Program-made: the position numbers and the translations under genes
Notes under the pieces: generated by a model
The model's database searches: none
What the model was told of the DNA's origin: nothing
What the model saw: the letters and a program-made list of their open reading frames with translations, nothing else
Origin: Aquisalimonas lutea
GTDB taxonomy: Bacteria > Pseudomonadota > Gammaproteobacteria > Nitrococcales > Aquisalimonadaceae
NCBI RefSeq assembly: GCF_030409225.1
Contig: NZ_JAUFPK010000001.1
Coordinates: 286,584-350,583, forward strand
DNA length: 64,000 nt
Direction: 5' to 3'
In this document: in pieces, positions 19,353 through 28,320 of the stretch
Layout: the number at the start of each line of letters is the position of its first letter
How positions within the stretch are numbered: the first letter of the stretch is position 1

Positions 19353-21062
19353 CTATGCCGTGGGGTCCGCGACCGGCCGCTCCGGGCGACCCTCGCGCTG
19401 GCGTTCCTGCCAGTCGGCGAGGGTGAACACCGGCGCGTCGGAGGGTGCCAGGGGCTCGCGGCCGAGGATGTGATCCGCCGCCTTCTCGGCGATCATGATG
19501 GTCGGCGCGTTGATGTTGCCGTTGGTGACGGTGGGCATGATCGACGAGTCCACCACGCGCAGGCCCTCCACGCCATAGACGCGGCACTGCGGGTCCACCA
19601 CCGCGGTGGGCCCGGTGCCCATGCGGCACGTGCCGCAGGGGTGGTAGGCGGTCTCCGCGGTGCGGGCGATCCACTCGTCGATCTCGTCGTCGCTGCGGAC
19701 GTCCTTGCCGGGGGAGAGCTCTTCGCCCCGGTACGGGTCGAAGGCGGGCTGGGCGAAGATCTCCCGGGTCAGGCGCAGGCCGTCCCGGTAGGCCTGCTTG
19801 TCGGCTTCCTCCTGGAGGTAGTTGAACACCAGCTCCGGCGCCGCCTCCGGATCGGCCGACTTCAGCTTGACCCAGCCGCGGCTCTCGGGCTTGTTGGCGC
19901 CCAGGTGCACCTGGAAGCCGTGCCCCCTGGCGGCGCTGGAGCCGTCGTAGGCGATGGCGCCGGCCAGGAAGTGGTATTGCAGGTCCGGGTACCTCAGCCC
20001 GGCACGGCTGCGGATGTAGCCGTTGGACTCGAAGTGGTTGCTCGCCCCCAGGCCGCTCTTGAACAGCAGCCAGCGGGCACCGATGAATGCCTGGCCGAAG
20101 GGGTTCAGCCAGCCGTTCAGGGTGATCTTCTGCGTGCAGCTCTGCTGGACCCAGACCTCCAGGTGATCCTGGAGGTTGCGGCCGACGCCGGGCAGATCCC
20201 GGACCACGTCGATGCCGTGCTCGCGCAGGTGCTCCGCCGGGCCGATGCCGGAGAGCATCAGCAGCTTGGGCGAGTTGAACGCGCTGGCGGCGATAACCAC
20301 TTCCCGCCGGGCCTGCACCCGGTACGTTCGCTCGCCCTGCCGGTACTCGACGCCGACGGCCCGCTTGCCGTCCATGAGGATGCGCGTGGTCAGGGCGTGC
20401 ATCTCGACCCGGAGGTTGTCCCGTTTCATGGCGGGCTTGAGGTAGGCGTTCGCCGTCGAGCAGCGCACGCCGTCGCGCACGGTCATGTCCATGCGGCAGA
20501 AGCCTTCCTGGCGGTAGCCGTTGTAGTCCCGGCTCTCGCCGTAGCCCGCCTGACGGCCGGCCTCGATGAACGCGCGGTAGAGCGGGTTCTTCATGTCGTT
20601 GCCGTTGCACACGCCCAGCGGGCCGCCGGTAGCGCGGTACTCGTCGTCACCGTAGAGGCAGTCCTCTGCGCGCTTGAAATACGGCAGCACATCGGCGTAG
20701 CTCCAGCCCTCGGCCCCGAGCTCGACCCACTCGTCGTAATCCCCCGCGCAGCCGCGGACGTACGCCATGCCGTTGATCGACGAGGAGCCGCCGATGACCT
20801 TGCCCCGGGCCTGGTGGATGCGCCGGCCCTGGAGCCCGGGCTCCGGCTCCGTGTAGAGCCCCCAGTCGAAGCGCGGCTTGTTCAGCGGTATGGAGAAGGC
20901 GGTGGGCATCTGGATGTAGACGGAGTTGTCCCTGCCGCCGAACTCCAGCACCAGGACCCGGTTGCTGCCGTCCTCACTCAGGCGATCGGCCAGCACGGAG
21001 CCGGCCGAGCCGGCCCCGACGATCACGTAGTCGACGGTCTGGTCGAACGTCTGGTCGTTCAT
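19353..21062 (-). CDS. betA: Choline dehydrogenase (GMC oxidoreductase)
   Basis: A 569-residue GMC flavoprotein. It has the FAD motif DYVIVGAGSAGSVLADRLSE (about 10-30), GMC signature 1 (GKVIGGSSSINGMAYVRG), signature 2 (ASAFNSPKLLMLSGIGP) and the catalytic-His segment YHPCGTCRMG. It ends with VVDSSIMPTVTNGNINAPTIMIAEK, as in BetA. The length fits. It oxidises choline to betaine aldehyde for glycine-betaine osmoprotection. No betB, betI or choline transporter adjoins it, which is unusual. A broader alcohol-dehydrogenase role cannot be excluded, but overall similarity is to BetA. Confidence 0.88.
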   Translation of the reverse strand: MNDQTFDQTVDYVIVGAGSAGSVLADRLSEDGSNRVLVLEFGGRDNSVYIQMPTAFSIPLNKPRFDWGLYTEPEPGLQGRRIHQARGKVIGGSSSINGMAYVRGCAGDYDEWVELGAEGWSYADVLPYFKRAEDCLYGDDEYRATGGPLGVCNGNDMKNPLYRAFIEAGRQAGYGESRDYNGYRQEGFCRMDMTVRDGVRCSTANAYLKPAMKRDNLRVEMHALTTRILMDGKRAVGVEYRQGERTYRVQARREVVIAASAFNSPKLLMLSGIGPAEHLREHGIDVVRDLPGVGRNLQDHLEVWVQQSCTQKITLNGWLNPFGQAFIGARWLLFKSGLGASNHFESNGYIRSRAGLRYPDLQYHFLAGAIAYDGSSAARGHGFQVHLGANKPESRGWVKLKSADPEAAPELVFNYLQEEADKQAYRDGLRLTREIFAQPAFDPYRGEELSPGKDVRSDDEIDEWIARTAETAYHPCGTCRMGTGPTAVVDPQCRVYGVEGLRVVDSSIMPTVTNGNINAPTIMIAEKAADHILGREPLAPSDAPVFTLADWQERQREGRPERPVADPTA

Positions 21063-21293
21063 TGCCCCGCTCCTCCGGTTACGGCCCCGCGGCCGAGGGA
21101 TCGTCCGGCATCCCCGTGCCCGACTGCTGGTGTTGACGGCGTCACGGTGCCAGAGGGCGGTGCCGGGCGGAAGCCGCAAGGCGAGTTGCGTCCGTTGAAG
21201 AGCGAATGCGCCGGCGTATGGGTATTGACACGCGCTGCGTCATGAACAGAATTGTCTGCTCGACACGGAAGCAACCAACACGACGAGGACGTT

Positions 21294-21863
21294 ATGCAAC
21301 ACGGTAATCTTTCCGTATTCGTCATCACCACGACCCTGCTGGCCGCCCCCGCGCTGACCCTGGCCGACACCGGCACGGACGCGTCGGGTTACGTCGGAGC
21401 ACAGGCAGCGTTCGCGGAATACGACCCGGACAATGTCTCCGGTACCGCGGACCTGACCGCACTTGTCGGCCGCGCGGGCTTCCGGGCGAGTCGGTATTTC
21501 TCCATGGAAGCCCGGCTCGGGACAGGGCTCGGGGACGACTCCGTCGATGTCTTCGTGCCGGGCGCCGGCAATGTTGCCGTCGACGTCGACATCGACTACC
21601 TGTTCGGGGCCTACGGACGCGGGCACATACCGCTTTCGGACCGCTTCTCCCTGTACGGCGTCGCCGGCTTTACCAGCGGGGAGCTTACGTTCGACGCGGC
21701 CGGCTACTCCGACAGCGAGAGTGACAGCGGGCTGTCCTACGGCGTGGGCGCGGACTTCCATGCCACGGACCACGTCGGGTTGAACGTCGAGTACATGCAG
21801 TACCTCGACGAGAGCAACTACGAGATCAGCGCGCTCAGCGTCGGCGTCGTCGGCAGCTTCTGA
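21294..21863 (+). CDS. Outer-membrane beta-barrel protein (OmpA-like/porin-type)
   Basis: A 189-residue protein with a signal peptide ending near LTLADT (residue about 24). Alternating beta-strand segments follow, for example SGYVGAQAAFAEYD, FRASRYFSMEARLGTGLGDD and RFSLYGVAGFTSGELTFDAA. The C-terminus VGVVGSF ends with the Phe expected for BAM insertion. The size suggests an eight-stranded barrel. Start at 21294 follows gagga. Function is unknown. It converges on the hydrolase gene over a bidirectional terminator-like hairpin. Confidence 0.8.
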   Translation: MQHGNLSVFVITTTLLAAPALTLADTGTDASGYVGAQAAFAEYDPDNVSGTADLTALVGRAGFRASRYFSMEARLGTGLGDDSVDVFVPGAGNVAVDVDIDYLFGAYGRGHIPLSDRFSLYGVAGFTSGELTFDAAGYSDSESDSGLSYGVGADFHATDHVGLNVEYMQYLDESNYEISALSVGVVGSF

Positions 21864-21875
21864 TCCGCGTACCCG

Positions 21876-21898
21876 AGGGGGCGGTCGTCCCGCCCCCT
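21876..21898. terminator. Bidirectional hairpin between convergent genes
   Basis: A 9-bp stem, agggggcgg with ccgccccct, closes a 5-nt loop. It lies 12 bp after the barrel gene stop and 26 bp before the hydrolase gene end. The position between convergent genes supports a terminator role, although U-tracts are absent. Confidence 0.6.
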
Positions 21899-21923
21899 AC
21901 TCCTGCTCGCCTGCCGCCGCCAG

Positions 21924-22964
21924 TCACAGCCCTTCCAGCCAGCGGACAACGCGGCCGGCCGCGGCCTCGCTGGCAATCAGGCCCAGGTGCGACAGGCCGT
22001 CGAGGGTGGCGACCGTGGCGCCCGGTGCATGCGCGGTAATGGTCGGGGCGAACGCCTCGGCCCGGAACGCCTCGTCCTCGGATCCGACCAGGACCAGCAT
22101 GGGCACGTCCACCGCGGCGAGCTCCGCGGCATAGTCCTCGGGATTGATGCCGGTCATGAGCCGGTAGGAATACGCCAGCGTCTCCGAGCCGGTGCGGTAC
22201 GCCTCCGGGAGGTTGAACCACAGGACATCGGTGTCGTTGAACCACTGCACACCCAGGGTATTGAGAACGGACAGCGTAATGATGCGTCCGACCCCCGGCT
22301 CGGCCCAGCCGGAGTCGTCGCGGGCCGTAGGCGCATCGTGTCCCAGGTAGGGCGCCAGCAGCAGGTAGGCCGCCGGCTCATCGCCGTATTCGGAACCGGC
22401 AATCCGCAGCGCCAGCCCGCCTCCCGACGAGTGCCCGCCGAGGACAAGCGGCCGCTGCTCGTCCGACTGCGCCCGGATGTGCGCCATAAGATCCGCGACA
22501 TCGTCCTGCAACTGGTCGATGTAATCGATATCGCCACGCCGCTCGGGCGAGGGGCCGTGACCGCGCAGATCCGGGACATACACGTTGGCAACCCCGGCAT
22601 CGCGCACGGCCTCGGCCAGCGGGTGCAGATAGGCGCTGTGGGCGGCGGAGCCGTGGAGCAGGATCAGGTCCTTCCCGGCCTGTGCCGGGTAGGCGCGGTA
22701 GGCCAGCCGGGTGCCGTCCCGTGCCTGGAAGGGCTGCAGTTCCGGAAGCTGGCCGGTTCCGTCCGCCTCCCGGGTGAGCGCATGGAAGTCCAGCGTCTCC
22801 GATCCCTGCGCTGACACGCCCTCGCCCCCCGCCAGAAGGATGAACCCCGCCAGCATGGCAGCGGCGAGGTAGGTCCGGGGCCGCAACCGGCAACGCGTGG
22901 CCCCGCGCAAGCGTCCACCGCCCCGCCGGCGCGGTGCCCGCGGTACCATCCGTGCTCCCGTCAT
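21924..22964 (-). CDS. Exported alpha/beta hydrolase
   Basis: A 346-residue protein. The N-terminus is Arg-rich and followed by a hydrophobic segment (about 33-47) that looks like a signal sequence or anchor. The hydrolase core has ILLHGSAAHS, VPDLRGHG, the nucleophile elbow GGHSSGGG (Ser), VLVGSEDEAF (Asp) and GLSHLGL (His). It has the lysophospholipase/serine-aminopeptidase-like layout. The start at 22964 has a gaggagg ribosome site. The substrate is unknown. Confidence 0.82.
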   Translation of the reverse strand: MTGARMVPRAPRRRGGGRLRGATRCRLRPRTYLAAAMLAGFILLAGGEGVSAQGSETLDFHALTREADGTGQLPELQPFQARDGTRLAYRAYPAQAGKDLILLHGSAAHSAYLHPLAEAVRDAGVANVYVPDLRGHGPSPERRGDIDYIDQLQDDVADLMAHIRAQSDEQRPLVLGGHSSGGGLALRIAGSEYGDEPAAYLLLAPYLGHDAPTARDDSGWAEPGVGRIITLSVLNTLGVQWFNDTDVLWFNLPEAYRTGSETLAYSYRLMTGINPEDYAAELAAVDVPMLVLVGSEDEAFRAEAFAPTITAHAPGATVATLDGLSHLGLIASEAAAGRVVRWLEGL

Positions 22965-23139
22965 GACCGCCTCCTCTGCGCCGGTTGCGCCCGCTTGGCA
23001 TGGCGCTCAACCTAGCGTCCCGGAACCGGGCTCCGCAAGAGCCAGGTACGCCGCCGCGCCGCGCACCGTGTGTCACAATGGCGTGCCCACGCCCCGCGGC
23101 GACCGCCGCCGGACACAACGGTCGAGGACCCGGCGTACG

Positions 23140-23610
23140 ATGACGAACGACACCGCCTATGCCGTCCGCAACGCCAGCTGGCCGGACGACCTCGCCGCCA
23201 TCCGCAGCGTTCGCGGACCGGTCTTCGTTGACGAGCAGCGCGTTCCGGTGGAACTGGAATGGGATGAGGTGGATGCGACCTGCGTACACGTGCTCGCGGA
23301 GAGCCCGGACGACGGCCCGATCGGCACCGGCCGGCTCGCCCCGGACGGCAAGATCGGCCGGATTGCGGTGCTGCCGGGCTGGCGGCACCGCGGCGTCGGC
23401 GATGCCATCCTCCAGGCGCTAATCGACGAGGCCCTGGCGTCGGGGCTGTCCGAATGCCGGCTGCACGCCCAGGCCACCGCGCTGGACTTCTATGCACGCC
23501 GCGGCTTCACCGCGGAAGGCCCGGAATTCCAGGAAGCCGGCATCACGCACCGGCTGATGCGTCGACGCTTTGGCCCCGTTACCGCCCCGCGCGACCGCGC
23601 GGAGCGGTAA
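23140..23610 (+). CDS. GNAT N-acetyltransferase (ElaA/YjcF-like)
   Basis: A 156-residue acetyltransferase. It has the acetyl-CoA loop VLPGWRHRGVGDAIL, the N-terminal VRGPVFVDEQRVPVELEWDE motif and the C-terminal signature ATALDFYARRGFTAEGPEFQE with AGITHRLMRR, as in ElaA/YjcF proteins. The ATG at 23140 was chosen because it starts the conserved domain. The acceptor substrate is unknown. It converges with the DJ-1 gene across 7 bp. Confidence 0.85.
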   Translation: MTNDTAYAVRNASWPDDLAAIRSVRGPVFVDEQRVPVELEWDEVDATCVHVLAESPDDGPIGTGRLAPDGKIGRIAVLPGWRHRGVGDAILQALIDEALASGLSECRLHAQATALDFYARRGFTAEGPEFQEAGITHRLMRRRFGPVTAPRDRAER

Positions 23611-23617
23611 CCGGCCG

Positions 23618-24292
23618 CTAGAGCGACGACCGCAGCGCCTCCAGCGTCAGTGCGGCGGTGCGGGCGCTGGACGGCGGGTTCTGCCCGGTCACCAGGCGCC
23701 CGTCGCGGACGGCGTGCTCCTGGAAGGGCGGCCGGGGATCGACGCGGGCACCCAGCTCGCGCAGCCGGCTCTCCAGCAGGAACGGCACATCCTGGTCGAG
23801 CTCCACGGCGCGCTCTTCCTCGTCCGTGAACACGGCGATCTGCCGGTCGGCGACCAGCGGCCGGCCATCCGGGCCGTTGACGCCGACCAGGCCGGCGGGT
23901 CCGTGGCAGACCGCGGCGATCACCTTGTCCGCCCGGGCGAACGCCTCCAGCAGCGCCTTGAGCGCGGGGTTGTCCGGCAGATCGAACATGGTTCCGTGAC
24001 CGCCGGGCAGGAACACGGCGTCGAAATCCTCCGCCCGTACGTCCTCCAGGGGCAGAGTGTGCGCGAGACGCTCGCTGGCTTCCTGCCACTGCCTCGCCTG
24101 GGCCTCGTCCGGGTTGCTGCGGGGGTCAATGGGGGTTGCACCGCCCTGCGGGCTGGCCACGGTCACCTCCGCCCCCGCCTCGCGGAACGTCGCGTACGGA
24201 ACGGCGAACTCCTCCAGCCACAACCCCGTGTCCTTGCCGGACGGCATGCGGGCTGCGCTGGTCACCACCATGAGAATGCGCGGCTGATCCAT
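23618..24292 (-). CDS. DJ-1/PfpI (Hsp31-like) family protein
   Basis: A 224-residue protein of the class I glutamine-amidotransferase-like fold. It contains ILMVVTSAARMPSGKDTGLWLEE, AVFLPGGHGTMFDLPDNP, the nucleophilic-Cys segment AAVCHGPAGLV and the late VTGQNPPSS. The long N-terminal part and GxWLEE motif match Hsp31-type members, which act as chaperones or glutathione-independent glyoxalases. It is monocistronic, with an antiporter gene upstream on the same strand. Confidence 0.87.
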   Translation of the reverse strand: MDQPRILMVVTSAARMPSGKDTGLWLEEFAVPYATFREAGAEVTVASPQGGATPIDPRSNPDEAQARQWQEASERLAHTLPLEDVRAEDFDAVFLPGGHGTMFDLPDNPALKALLEAFARADKVIAAVCHGPAGLVGVNGPDGRPLVADRQIAVFTDEEERAVELDQDVPFLLESRLRELGARVDPRPPFQEHAVRDGRLVTGQNPPSSARTAALTLEALRSSL

Positions 24293-24353
24293 GGTTCTCT
24301 CCCCGTGTGACTGCGGAATGTATCTCCCCACATGGGGTGCAGCACCGCCGGGT

Positions 24354-25685
24354 TCAATCCGGAGGCTGCGCCGGGGATGCCGCCGCGCGCTGCTTCGGCG
24401 GCCTGACGGCATCGGTCCGCCCGGCGTAGTGCATCATCGCCGGCCGCACGCTGACCCCGTGCACGATGATGGACAGGGTCACCACCACCAGGGTGAGGTG
24501 GATGAGCTCCAGGGCCAGGTCCTCGGGAAGGCCCGACTGGACGGCGAACATCAGGTAGTACAGCGAGCCGATCCCGCGCACGCCGAACCACGCGGCCATG
24601 CGACGGTGCCGCACCGGCGTGCGGGTGCCCAGGGCGCTGATCATCACCCCCGCCGGGCGCGCCACCAGGAACAGGAACGCGGCGAGGCCCACCGCCCGCC
24701 AGCTCCAGGAGCTCAGGAACAGGGTGCCGCCGATGATCAGGATCAGAACGACCACCGACAGCCGCTCCAGCTGCTCCTTGAAGTGCAGGGATCCATCCGT
24801 CAGGCGGCCCGGCACGCCGGTCTCCGCCATCCCGGCCTGACCGGTCTGCAGGCGGAAAGGCTCCGGTGCCCGGCCGAGCAGCCGCCGCTCGGTCTGGCGC
24901 AGGGCGATAGCCGCCGCGAACACGGCGAGAAAGCCGCCTGCATCCACCAGCAGGCTGACCCCGTAGACGAAGCCGATCAGGCCGAGTCCCACGAAGTCGT
25001 CCATGAGACGGATTTCCGGGCGTCTCCGGCGCAGCGTCCAGACCCCCCAGCCCAGCAGGGTCCCGGCGGCCACGCCGATGGCCACGCCGCCGACCGTCGC
25101 CCAGAGCAGGTCCACTCCCAGCCAGCGGAATCCGCCGCCGAGCTCGTGCAGGCCCAGCAGCCCCAGGCTGAGCATGACCACCGGGTACGCGGTGCCGTCA
25201 TTGATGCCGGCCTCGCAGGTGAGGCCGAAGCGCAGGCGGTCCCGGTCGCCGGGGTGGCGCACCTGGACATCCGTGGCCAGCACCGGGTCCGTCGGCGCCA
25301 GCAATCCGCCGAGAAGCAGCGCCGCCCCGAGGGGCAGACCCAGCGCGTAGTAGCCGAAGCCGGCGACCAGGACAACGGTGATCGCGAGCCCCAGCACCGC
25401 CAGGAAGATGGAGAATCGCCAGCGTTTCATGTCCACGGGAACGGGCATCTTCATGCCCGCGGTGAACAGCGACAGCAGAACCACCATCTCCGTGACCCGC
25501 TCGAGCAGCGCGGACTGCTCCAGCGGGTTGAAGTGGAACAGGTTCAGCGCCGTGGGGCCGATGACCACCCCGGCGGCCAGGTAGACCATGGCGTTGGTCA
25601 CCGGCAGCCGCTTCAGGAAGTCCGAGGTCAGCCCCATGGCCAGGAGCAGGCCGCCGACAAGGAGAAACCACGCACTGGTTGCCAT
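24354..25685 (-). CDS. CPA1-type Na+(K+)/H+ antiporter
   Basis: A 443-residue membrane protein with about 12 predicted helices. The CPA1 motifs are LLAPTDPVLATDVQV (TDP) and CEAGINDGTAYP (the acidic ND pair used in proton/cation exchange), followed by AWFGVRGIGSLYYL, as in NhaP-like exchangers. It should expel Na+ or K+ in exchange for protons. Together with betA this suits a salt-adapted organism. The C-terminal tail is short, without a TrkA or cyclic-nucleotide domain. Confidence 0.87.
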   Translation of the reverse strand: MATSAWFLLVGGLLLAMGLTSDFLKRLPVTNAMVYLAAGVVIGPTALNLFHFNPLEQSALLERVTEMVVLLSLFTAGMKMPVPVDMKRWRFSIFLAVLGLAITVVLVAGFGYYALGLPLGAALLLGGLLAPTDPVLATDVQVRHPGDRDRLRFGLTCEAGINDGTAYPVVMLSLGLLGLHELGGGFRWLGVDLLWATVGGVAIGVAAGTLLGWGVWTLRRRRPEIRLMDDFVGLGLIGFVYGVSLLVDAGGFLAVFAAAIALRQTERRLLGRAPEPFRLQTGQAGMAETGVPGRLTDGSLHFKEQLERLSVVVLILIIGGTLFLSSWSWRAVGLAAFLFLVARPAGVMISALGTRTPVRHRRMAAWFGVRGIGSLYYLMFAVQSGLPEDLALELIHLTLVVVTLSIIVHGVSVRPAMMHYAGRTDAVRPPKQRAAASPAQPPD

Positions 25686-25804
25686 GAAACGGAATCCTCG
25701 ATCGGGAACGCGAGTGGCGCGAAGCGCACTCTACGACCAACCGGGCCACCTGTCACCGTGTCGTGGGTGACCGACGCCATTGGTGGGCTGCCGCTGATCC
25801 GCGA

Positions 25805-26839
25805 CTACGGCTGCGACGATTCCGTGAGCCCCACCGCCGTCTCGCTCAGCGGCCGCGCCATGGCGCCGTACTCGAGCGCCCTGTCGCTGGACGCGGTGCC
25901 GTCCAGGGCGCGCTTGTGGATACCCTGGAGAATGGCCGCGAGCCGGAAATAGTTGAACACGATGTAGAAGTTCCAGTCCGGAATCGCGCTGATGCCGGTC
26001 AGCCGGCAGTACTCCGCAACATACTCTTCTTCGGTGGGAATCCCCAGCGCGGCGCGGTCCAGGTCCCCCAGGCCCGGGATCGCTGCGTCCTGGGGCAGCC
26101 GCAGCTGCATGCACTGGTAGGCGAGATCCCCCCAGGGATGGCCGAGGGTGGACAGCTCCCAGTCCAGCACGGCCAGGATGTCCGGCTTGTCGGGATGGAT
26201 GATCAGGTTGTCGATGCGGAAGTCGCCGTGGATCAGCGCCACCCGGCCGTCGTCGTCGGGCATGTTGGCCTCCAGCCACTGGATCAGCCGGTCCATGGCC
26301 GGGTTCGGCTCCGTCTCCGAGGCGTAGTACTGCTTGCTCCAGCGATTGAGCTGGCGGGCGAAGTAGTTGCCGGGCCGGCCGAAGTCCCCCAGGCCCGCAC
26401 GCTCCACATCCACGCCGTGGATCGCGGCGAGCACCTGCGCCATGTTGCGGTAGACCGCGGCCCGCTCGGCGGGGCTGGACTCCGGCAGTGCGCCGTTCCA
26501 GTGAATGCGGCCGTCGACGTAGTCCATGACGTAGAACACCGAGCCGATGACGGTCTCGTCCTCGCACAGCACGTGCATGCGCGGTACCGGCACGGGCGTG
26601 TCCTGGAGCGCGCGCATGACCCGGTACTCCCGGTCCACGGCGTGGGCGGACTGCAGCAGCTCGCCCGGGGGCTTGCGGCGCAGCACGTAGCGGCCGCCGT
26701 CGGCGGTGATCAGGAACGTGGGATTGGACTGCCCGCCCGCGAACTTCTCGCAGGCCTGGATGGTGCCGAAGCCCGGGATGCGCTCGCCCAGGTACGGCTG
26801 CAGGCGGCGAAGATCCAGCTGATCCACTGCATTGCTCAT
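25805..26839 (-). CDS. Aminoglycoside-phosphotransferase-like kinase, ACAD10 type
   Basis: A 344-residue protein-kinase-like fold enzyme. It has a GGQSNPTFLI nucleotide loop, VLRRKPPGELLQSAHAVDRE and the catalytic loop IHGDFRIDNLIIHP. The metal motif VLDWELSTLGHPWGDLA and the family-specific GIPTEEEYVAEYCRLTG follow. These are hallmarks of the APH-like proteins linked to acyl-CoA dehydrogenases (the ACAD10/11 kinase domain), thought to phosphorylate 4-hydroxyacyl-CoAs. It lies 11 bp downstream of an acyl-CoA dehydrogenase gene, so the pair may dispose of hydroxy fatty acids. Antibiotic resistance is not implied. Confidence 0.87.
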   Translation of the reverse strand: MSNAVDQLDLRRLQPYLGERIPGFGTIQACEKFAGGQSNPTFLITADGGRYVLRRKPPGELLQSAHAVDREYRVMRALQDTPVPVPRMHVLCEDETVIGSVFYVMDYVDGRIHWNGALPESSPAERAAVYRNMAQVLAAIHGVDVERAGLGDFGRPGNYFARQLNRWSKQYYASETEPNPAMDRLIQWLEANMPDDDGRVALIHGDFRIDNLIIHPDKPDILAVLDWELSTLGHPWGDLAYQCMQLRLPQDAAIPGLGDLDRAALGIPTEEEYVAEYCRLTGISAIPDWNFYIVFNYFRLAAILQGIHKRALDGTASSDRALEYGAMARPLSETAVGLTESSQP

Positions 26840-26850
26840 GGCGCGACTCC

Positions 26851-28056
26851 TCAGGCGCTGTATTGGCCGATCACCTGCTTGCCCAGGGCCATCATGTGCA
26901 CCTGGTCGGGCCCGTCGGCCATGCGGCACCAGCGGGCGTAGTTGTACGCCTCGGCCAGGAAGTAGTCGCCCGTGAAGCCGCCGGCGCCGTGCATCTGGAT
27001 GGCCATGTCCAGCACCTCGGAGGTCAGCTGCGGCACCATGATCTTGGCCATGGCGATGAGGTCACGGGCCCCCTTGGCGCCGTCGCTGTCCATCTTTGCC
27101 GCGGCCCGCAGCGTCAGCAGGCGGCACATCTCCACCTTGGAGGCCATCACGGCGACGGACTCGCGCACGGAGCCCTGCTGGCTGAGCCGCTTGCCGAACA
27201 CCTCCCGGCCCTCCACCCGCCGGCAGGCGACCTCCAGCCCCCGCTGGGCGGCGCCGACAAGCCGCATGCAGTGGTGAATTCGGCCCGGCCCGAGGCGGCC
27301 CTGGGCCACCTCGAAGCCGCGCCCTTCCCCGAGCAGCAGGTTCTCCCGGGGCACGCGGACGTTGTCGAAGACCACCTCGGCATGACCGCCCGGCTCGTCG
27401 TAGTAGCCGAACGTGCTCAGCGGCCGCACGATGGACAGCCCGGGCGTGTCCCGCGGCACCAGGATCTGGCTCTGCTGCAGGTGGCGGTTGGGGTTGTCCG
27501 GATCGGACTTGCCCATGACGATGAAGATCGCACAGCGCTCGTGCATGGCGTTGGTGATGAACCACTTGCGCCCGTTGATCACGTAGTCGTCACCGTCCGG
27601 GAGAATGGATGTCTCGACGTTGGTGGCATCGCTCGACGCCACATCGGGCTCGGTCATGGCGAACGCCGAGCGGATGCTGCCGTCGAGCAGCGGCTGCAGC
27701 CAGCGCTCCTGCTGGGCCGGGGTGCCGTAGTGGAGCAGCACTTCCATGTTGCCGGTATCCGGGGCGTTGCAGTTGAACACCTCCGGCGCCCAGAAGACCC
27801 GGCCCATGATCTCCGCCAGCGGCGCATACTCCAGGTTGCTCAGCCCGGGCCCGTAGCGCTCGTCGGGCATGAACAGGTTCCACAGCCCCTCCTCCCGGGC
27901 CCGGGCCTTGAGCTCCTCCAGCACCGGCGGGGACTGCCAGCGCTGCTGCTGCACCTGCTCGTGGTAGAGGTGTTCGACGGGATACACGTGCTCGTCCATG
28001 AACGCCGTCAGGCGCTGCTGCAGATCCCGCACGCGGGGCGAGTGCTGAAAATCCAT
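26851..28056 (-). CDS. Acyl-CoA dehydrogenase (ACAD10/11-like)
   Basis: A 401-residue flavoprotein. ACAD motifs are FAMTEPDVASSDATN (signature 1 region), YVINGRKWFITNA, LLLGEGRGFEVAQGRLGPGR and the C-terminal QMHGAGGFTGDYFLAEAYNYAR. The ATG at 28056 has a ggaggagag ribosome site; an upstream in-frame extension lacks family sequence. It forms an operon with the downstream APH-like kinase gene (11-bp gap). Acting together they would handle 4-hydroxyacyl-CoA or branched acyl-CoA substrates. It diverges from the ydiJ-type gene. Confidence 0.93.
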   Translation of the reverse strand: MDFQHSPRVRDLQQRLTAFMDEHVYPVEHLYHEQVQQQRWQSPPVLEELKARAREEGLWNLFMPDERYGPGLSNLEYAPLAEIMGRVFWAPEVFNCNAPDTGNMEVLLHYGTPAQQERWLQPLLDGSIRSAFAMTEPDVASSDATNVETSILPDGDDYVINGRKWFITNAMHERCAIFIVMGKSDPDNPNRHLQQSQILVPRDTPGLSIVRPLSTFGYYDEPGGHAEVVFDNVRVPRENLLLGEGRGFEVAQGRLGPGRIHHCMRLVGAAQRGLEVACRRVEGREVFGKRLSQQGSVRESVAVMASKVEMCRLLTLRAAAKMDSDGAKGARDLIAMAKIMVPQLTSEVLDMAIQMHGAGGFTGDYFLAEAYNYARWCRMADGPDQVHMMALGKQVIGQYSA

Positions 28057-28246
28057 GGTTTCTCTCCTCCAGGCCCGGCGAACCACCGGCGCGCGGGCGT
28101 CCGTGATCGCAACGGTGTTATTCATCTTCAGGTGCAGCATACCGGCCCGCCCCGCTTCGCGCAGCAGGGTTTGTCGAGCCGGTACGAGCGCTTCTCCACC
28201 ACCCCTGGGCGTCAACCCGGAGCACCGGTGCCCGAGCAACCAAGGT

Positions 28247-28283
28247 TTGCGATCGTGATCGTCTTTGCTATGTTGTCAGACAA
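28247..28283 (+). promoter_or_regulatory. Promoter with FadR/GntR-type operator for the 2-hydroxyacid operon
   Basis: A -35 box TTGCGA (28247-28252), a 16-bp spacer and a -10 box TATGTT (28269-28274) stand 47 bp before the GTG start. The perfect palindrome TTGTCAGACAA (28273-28283) overlaps the -10 end. It fits the GntR/FadR-subfamily pattern of NGTnnnACN half-sites. A FadR-type regulator is encoded 6 kb downstream in the same operon, a natural candidate for binding it. Confidence 0.65.
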
Positions 28284-28320
28284 ATAATCATAACCGGCAA
28301 CCACGACCCCGGCGCGCCCA

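Noticed and set aside
25805..26839. Aminoglycoside resistance phosphotransferase
   Set aside because: Despite the APH fold, the GIPTEEEYVAEY segment and operon with an acyl-CoA dehydrogenase identify the ACAD10-type group, not a resistance enzyme.
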